Positions 5,724 to 5,792 of a stretch of 5,792 bases of DNA are shown piece by piece. Numbering within the stretch: position 1 is the first letter of the stretch; each line of letters opens with the position of its first letter. Origin of the DNA: an uncultured Acidimicrobiia bacterium (lineage in GTDB: Bacteria; Actinomycetota; Acidimicrobiia; Spongiisociales; Spongiisociaceae); NCBI GenBank assembly GCA_937900165.1, contig CALCCX010000109.1, forward strand, positions 1 to 5,792, given 5' to 3'. The notes under the pieces were generated by a model, which saw only the letters and a program-made list of their open reading frames with translations, was not told where the DNA came from and did no database searches. The position numbers were made by a program, and so were the translations under genes.

Positions 5724-5792
5724 GCAGGTCCCCAAACAACGGGAACCAAGGGCGGTGGGACGGAGCGAACCTTAGGCAATAGGGCTCAGATC

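Noticed and set aside
5711..5779. Longer iscS start at TTG 5779 (399 residues)
   Set aside because: The extra 23 residues are Pro/Val-rich and unlike the family, while the ATG at 5710 directly precedes the conserved YYVDHAATTP.

Overview
This window looks like a short assembled contig from a GC-rich (roughly 58-60% by eye) actinobacterium. The best guess is an uncultured Acidimicrobiia-type lineage. The evidence is the iscS-mnmA-ligA gene order on one strand, a DUF3105-like lipoprotein, a small exported protein of a kind I associate with Acidimicrobiia, and start-proximal -10 boxes that suggest leaderless mRNAs. The lineage call is inference, not proof.

Left edge (1-56): this is not genomic DNA. 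Positions 2-56 match the Illumina P5/TruSeq Read 1 adapter base for base, so real sequence starts at 57. It opens inside the N-terminal part of a PLP-dependent class I/II aminotransferase (minus strand, start codon at 298). The apparent stop codon of that gene lies in the adapter.

Region 299-403: a 105-bp divergent intergenic region. It holds a perfect 15-bp inverted repeat with a 2-nt centre (320-351) and a -10-like box six bases before the start codon on each side. Rightward from it runs a small gene (404-808) for a one-pass membrane-anchored exported protein of unknown function.

Region 843-5710: four minus-strand genes, in transcription order iscS (cysteine desulfurase), mnmA (tRNA 2-thiouridylase), ligA (NAD+-dependent DNA ligase) and a DUF3105-like lipoprotein. 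iscS/mnmA and ligA/lipoprotein each overlap by an ATGA start-stop junction. The two pairs are separated by 97 bp that hold a small hairpin after mnmA and a likely ligA promoter. IscS would mobilise cysteine sulfur as an enzyme-bound persulfide, and MnmA would use it to make 2-thiouridine at the wobble position of tRNAs. LigA seals nicks in replication and repair. The lipoprotein has no known link to ligation despite being translationally coupled to ligA.

The core genes are ordinary housekeeping genes with intact catalytic motifs. I see no mobile element, CRISPR array, RNA gene or defence system. The points worth a second look are the adapter-truncated gene, the perfect palindrome, the contrast between apparently leaderless and Shine-Dalgarno-led genes, and a strong excess of the hexamer CGATCG.
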